From assembly GCA_026315105.1 (NCBI GenBank), contig CM048750.1, positions 259,275,151 to 259,339,150 on the forward strand: a stretch of DNA of 64,000 bases, read 5' to 3'. The notes under the pieces are model-generated. The model was not told where the DNA came from. It was given only the letters and a program-made list of their open reading frames with translations, and ran no database searches. The stretch is from Locusta migratoria (Eukaryota; Arthropoda; Insecta; Orthoptera; Acrididae). Positions 63,032 to 64,000 of this stretch are shown here, piece after piece (position 1 is the stretch's first letter; every line of letters begins with the position of its first letter). A program made the position numbers and the translations under genes.

Positions 63032-63615
63032 TTCCAACTGTGCTCACGTACACTGTTCACCTTTTACGACTCGCAGCACCACAGTAGTTACTCAGACAGT
63101 TTAATGCAGCTCCGATTCTTCATACATTATCTCTCGCCCACGTCATTTTTAGTGCCCTTCAGTAATACCACTTGCAACCAATTATCGTATATTCCAGTTC
63201 ATCCGTGTCACCAGTCGTTCGGAAAAGAGTGCCGATAATTCCTTGCTGAATCCATAAAATTATTGCTATCTTCATTTGTCGCAGAGTTAATAGATTTGTG
63301 GCTATCTTTATGCGAGTGTGCCGCTGAGTGTTTTGTCGTAAAAGCTGGAGGCGCTCTGGCAGCATTACCGTGCAGAAACGCCTCGTCTGCCCTGCGCTGC
63401 ATTCGCGAGCTGTGTTTACGACTGCCGGGCGCTCGATAAGCTTATCGCGCCAACACGCAGCTTTTGAAACGCCCAGGGCCTGCCATTCATTGCCCAGTCG
63501 CAAGTCGTAGCGCGTGGACCTTTATCAACAGCTGAAGTCTTGCCAGATGAGCGAGGGGCTCAAGTTCCCGCTCTTTTTGCTGGTCTCGTGTGCTTACTGA
63601 ACATTAATATAATAA
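63032..63615. other. No gene identified
   Basis: GC-richer around 63330-63520, with overlapping frames on both strands (114 codons minus at 63159-63503). No motif. Confidence 0.35.
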
Positions 63616-63616
63616 T

Positions 63617-63690
63617 GATTTCGTGTGGCTCATTTGCTTGGTGCAAGTCTCAATTGGACGCCACTTCGGCGACTTGCGTGTCGCTAACCT
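63617..63690 (+). repeat. Fragment of a widespread insect SINE-like repeat
   Basis: GATTTCGTGTGGCTCATTTG, GGTGCAAGTCTCAATTGGAC and GCCACTTCGGCGACTTGCGT follow a conserved order ('cgtgtggct...ggtgcaagtct...gacgccacttcggcgacttgcg') that I know from many orthopteran sequences. It is truncated on both sides. Confidence 0.65.
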
Positions 63691-63737
63691 ACCCCACTTA
63701 TAGTAATACTTGGCAAATTTCCTGACAGTAAAGAATA

Positions 63738-64000
63738 TGACAAGGTGCATTGGACATTGTGCAAGACTGGTGCAGAAAACAGGATCTGTGGGTTAGTCCT
63801 AAGAAGACTACTGTTGTACCATTCACAAGGAAACATATCCAACACTCAAGTTGGAATCTAAAGCTTTTCAATGAAGCACTACCTGTGAAGGGGACAGTGA
63901 AATATCTAGGGGTTACCCTAGATCAGAAACTGACATGGACCCCTCACATTAGGAATATTTGCTCCAAGGCAAAAGGTACTTTAGTAAGTACCAGGAGAGC
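63738..64000 (+). pseudogene. LINE reverse transcriptase region, continues beyond the window
   Basis: The frame gives ALDIVQDWCRKQDLWVSPKK, TTVVPFTRKHIQ, LFNEALPVKGTVKYLGVTLD and QKLTWTPHIRNICSKAKGTL. The VKYLGV.LD.KLTW..H motif follows the RT palm in R1/I-type and Jockey LINEs. It starts abruptly near 63738 (probably 5'-truncated). It is open to the window end, so I cannot judge integrity. It differs from LINE-A and LINE-B. Confidence 0.75.

Overview
This is eukaryotic, insect-type DNA with no bacterial features. Almost everything recognisable is a transposable element (TE) or its decayed remains, with simple and minisatellite repeats. The repeat set is typical of a very large orthopteran genome, and a Schistocerca-like grasshopper is my best guess. 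It includes Leu/Ser-tRNA-derived SINEs whose 3' body contains a 'rest of the sentence' shared by about ten copies, a tRNA-Ser(CGA)-like repeat bounded by inverted ends, Tc1 elements starting MPRVRRRN or similar, RTE and Jockey/CR1-like LINEs, hAT, piggyBac, PIF/Harbinger and mariner. The species assignment is inference from repeat types only. I see no convincing intact host protein-coding gene. The window reads as intergenic or deep intronic sequence.

Layout. 0-5 kb: two decayed copies of a Mutator-like transposase C-terminus (1-470 and 2880-3460), a SINE at 1035-1243, and a minus-strand LINE C-terminus at 1.68-2.35 kb. 5-9 kb: two LINE-A 3' ends placed head to head, one split by a tRNA-Ser-like repeat with a target-site duplication (TSD), plus microsatellites. 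9.46-12.18 kb: a piggyBac element nested in a piggyBac deletion derivative; the outer one keeps a short open frame for only the cysteine-rich domain. 12.96-14.13 kb: a hAT element with an exact 8-bp TSD, itself carrying a rearranged LINE end and a SINE. 16.28-20.74 kb: a PIF/Harbinger element (TTA TSD) containing a MADF-domain exon, transposase remains, a SINE, an RTE fragment, and a complete 2.2-kb hAT that has grown a 1.1-kb minisatellite. 21.54-24.76 kb: a full-length but frameshifted RTE-type LINE with a perfect 15-bp TSD.

25-36 kb: a GC-rich foldback element, a pogo-like MITE, a LINE-B copy with a Tc1 inserted in its tail, SINEs, and a foldback element with a 12-bp TSD. 36.76-37.54 kb: 39 perfect copies of a 20-bp unit. 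38.2-39.6 kb: an inverted pair of retroelement 3' ends around degenerate repeats. 40-47.8 kb: LINE-A; LINE-B split by an I-type RNase H LINE; a 23-bp minisatellite; and a Tc1 split by LINE-A. 48-51 kb: a deleted mariner and a complete-ended Tc1. 53-57.9 kb: RTE and LINE-A fragments and two SINEs. 60-64 kb: a 540-bp foldback, a pogo end, a palindromic mariner carrying a 461-bp insertion, a SINE scrap, and a LINE that runs off the window.

The elements do not form a pathway. They form an insertion stratigraphy in which the order of events can be read from TSDs and nesting. The most informative cases are the Harbinger > hAT > minisatellite nest, the nested piggyBac pair with its surviving cysteine-rich ORF, and the palindromic mariner.
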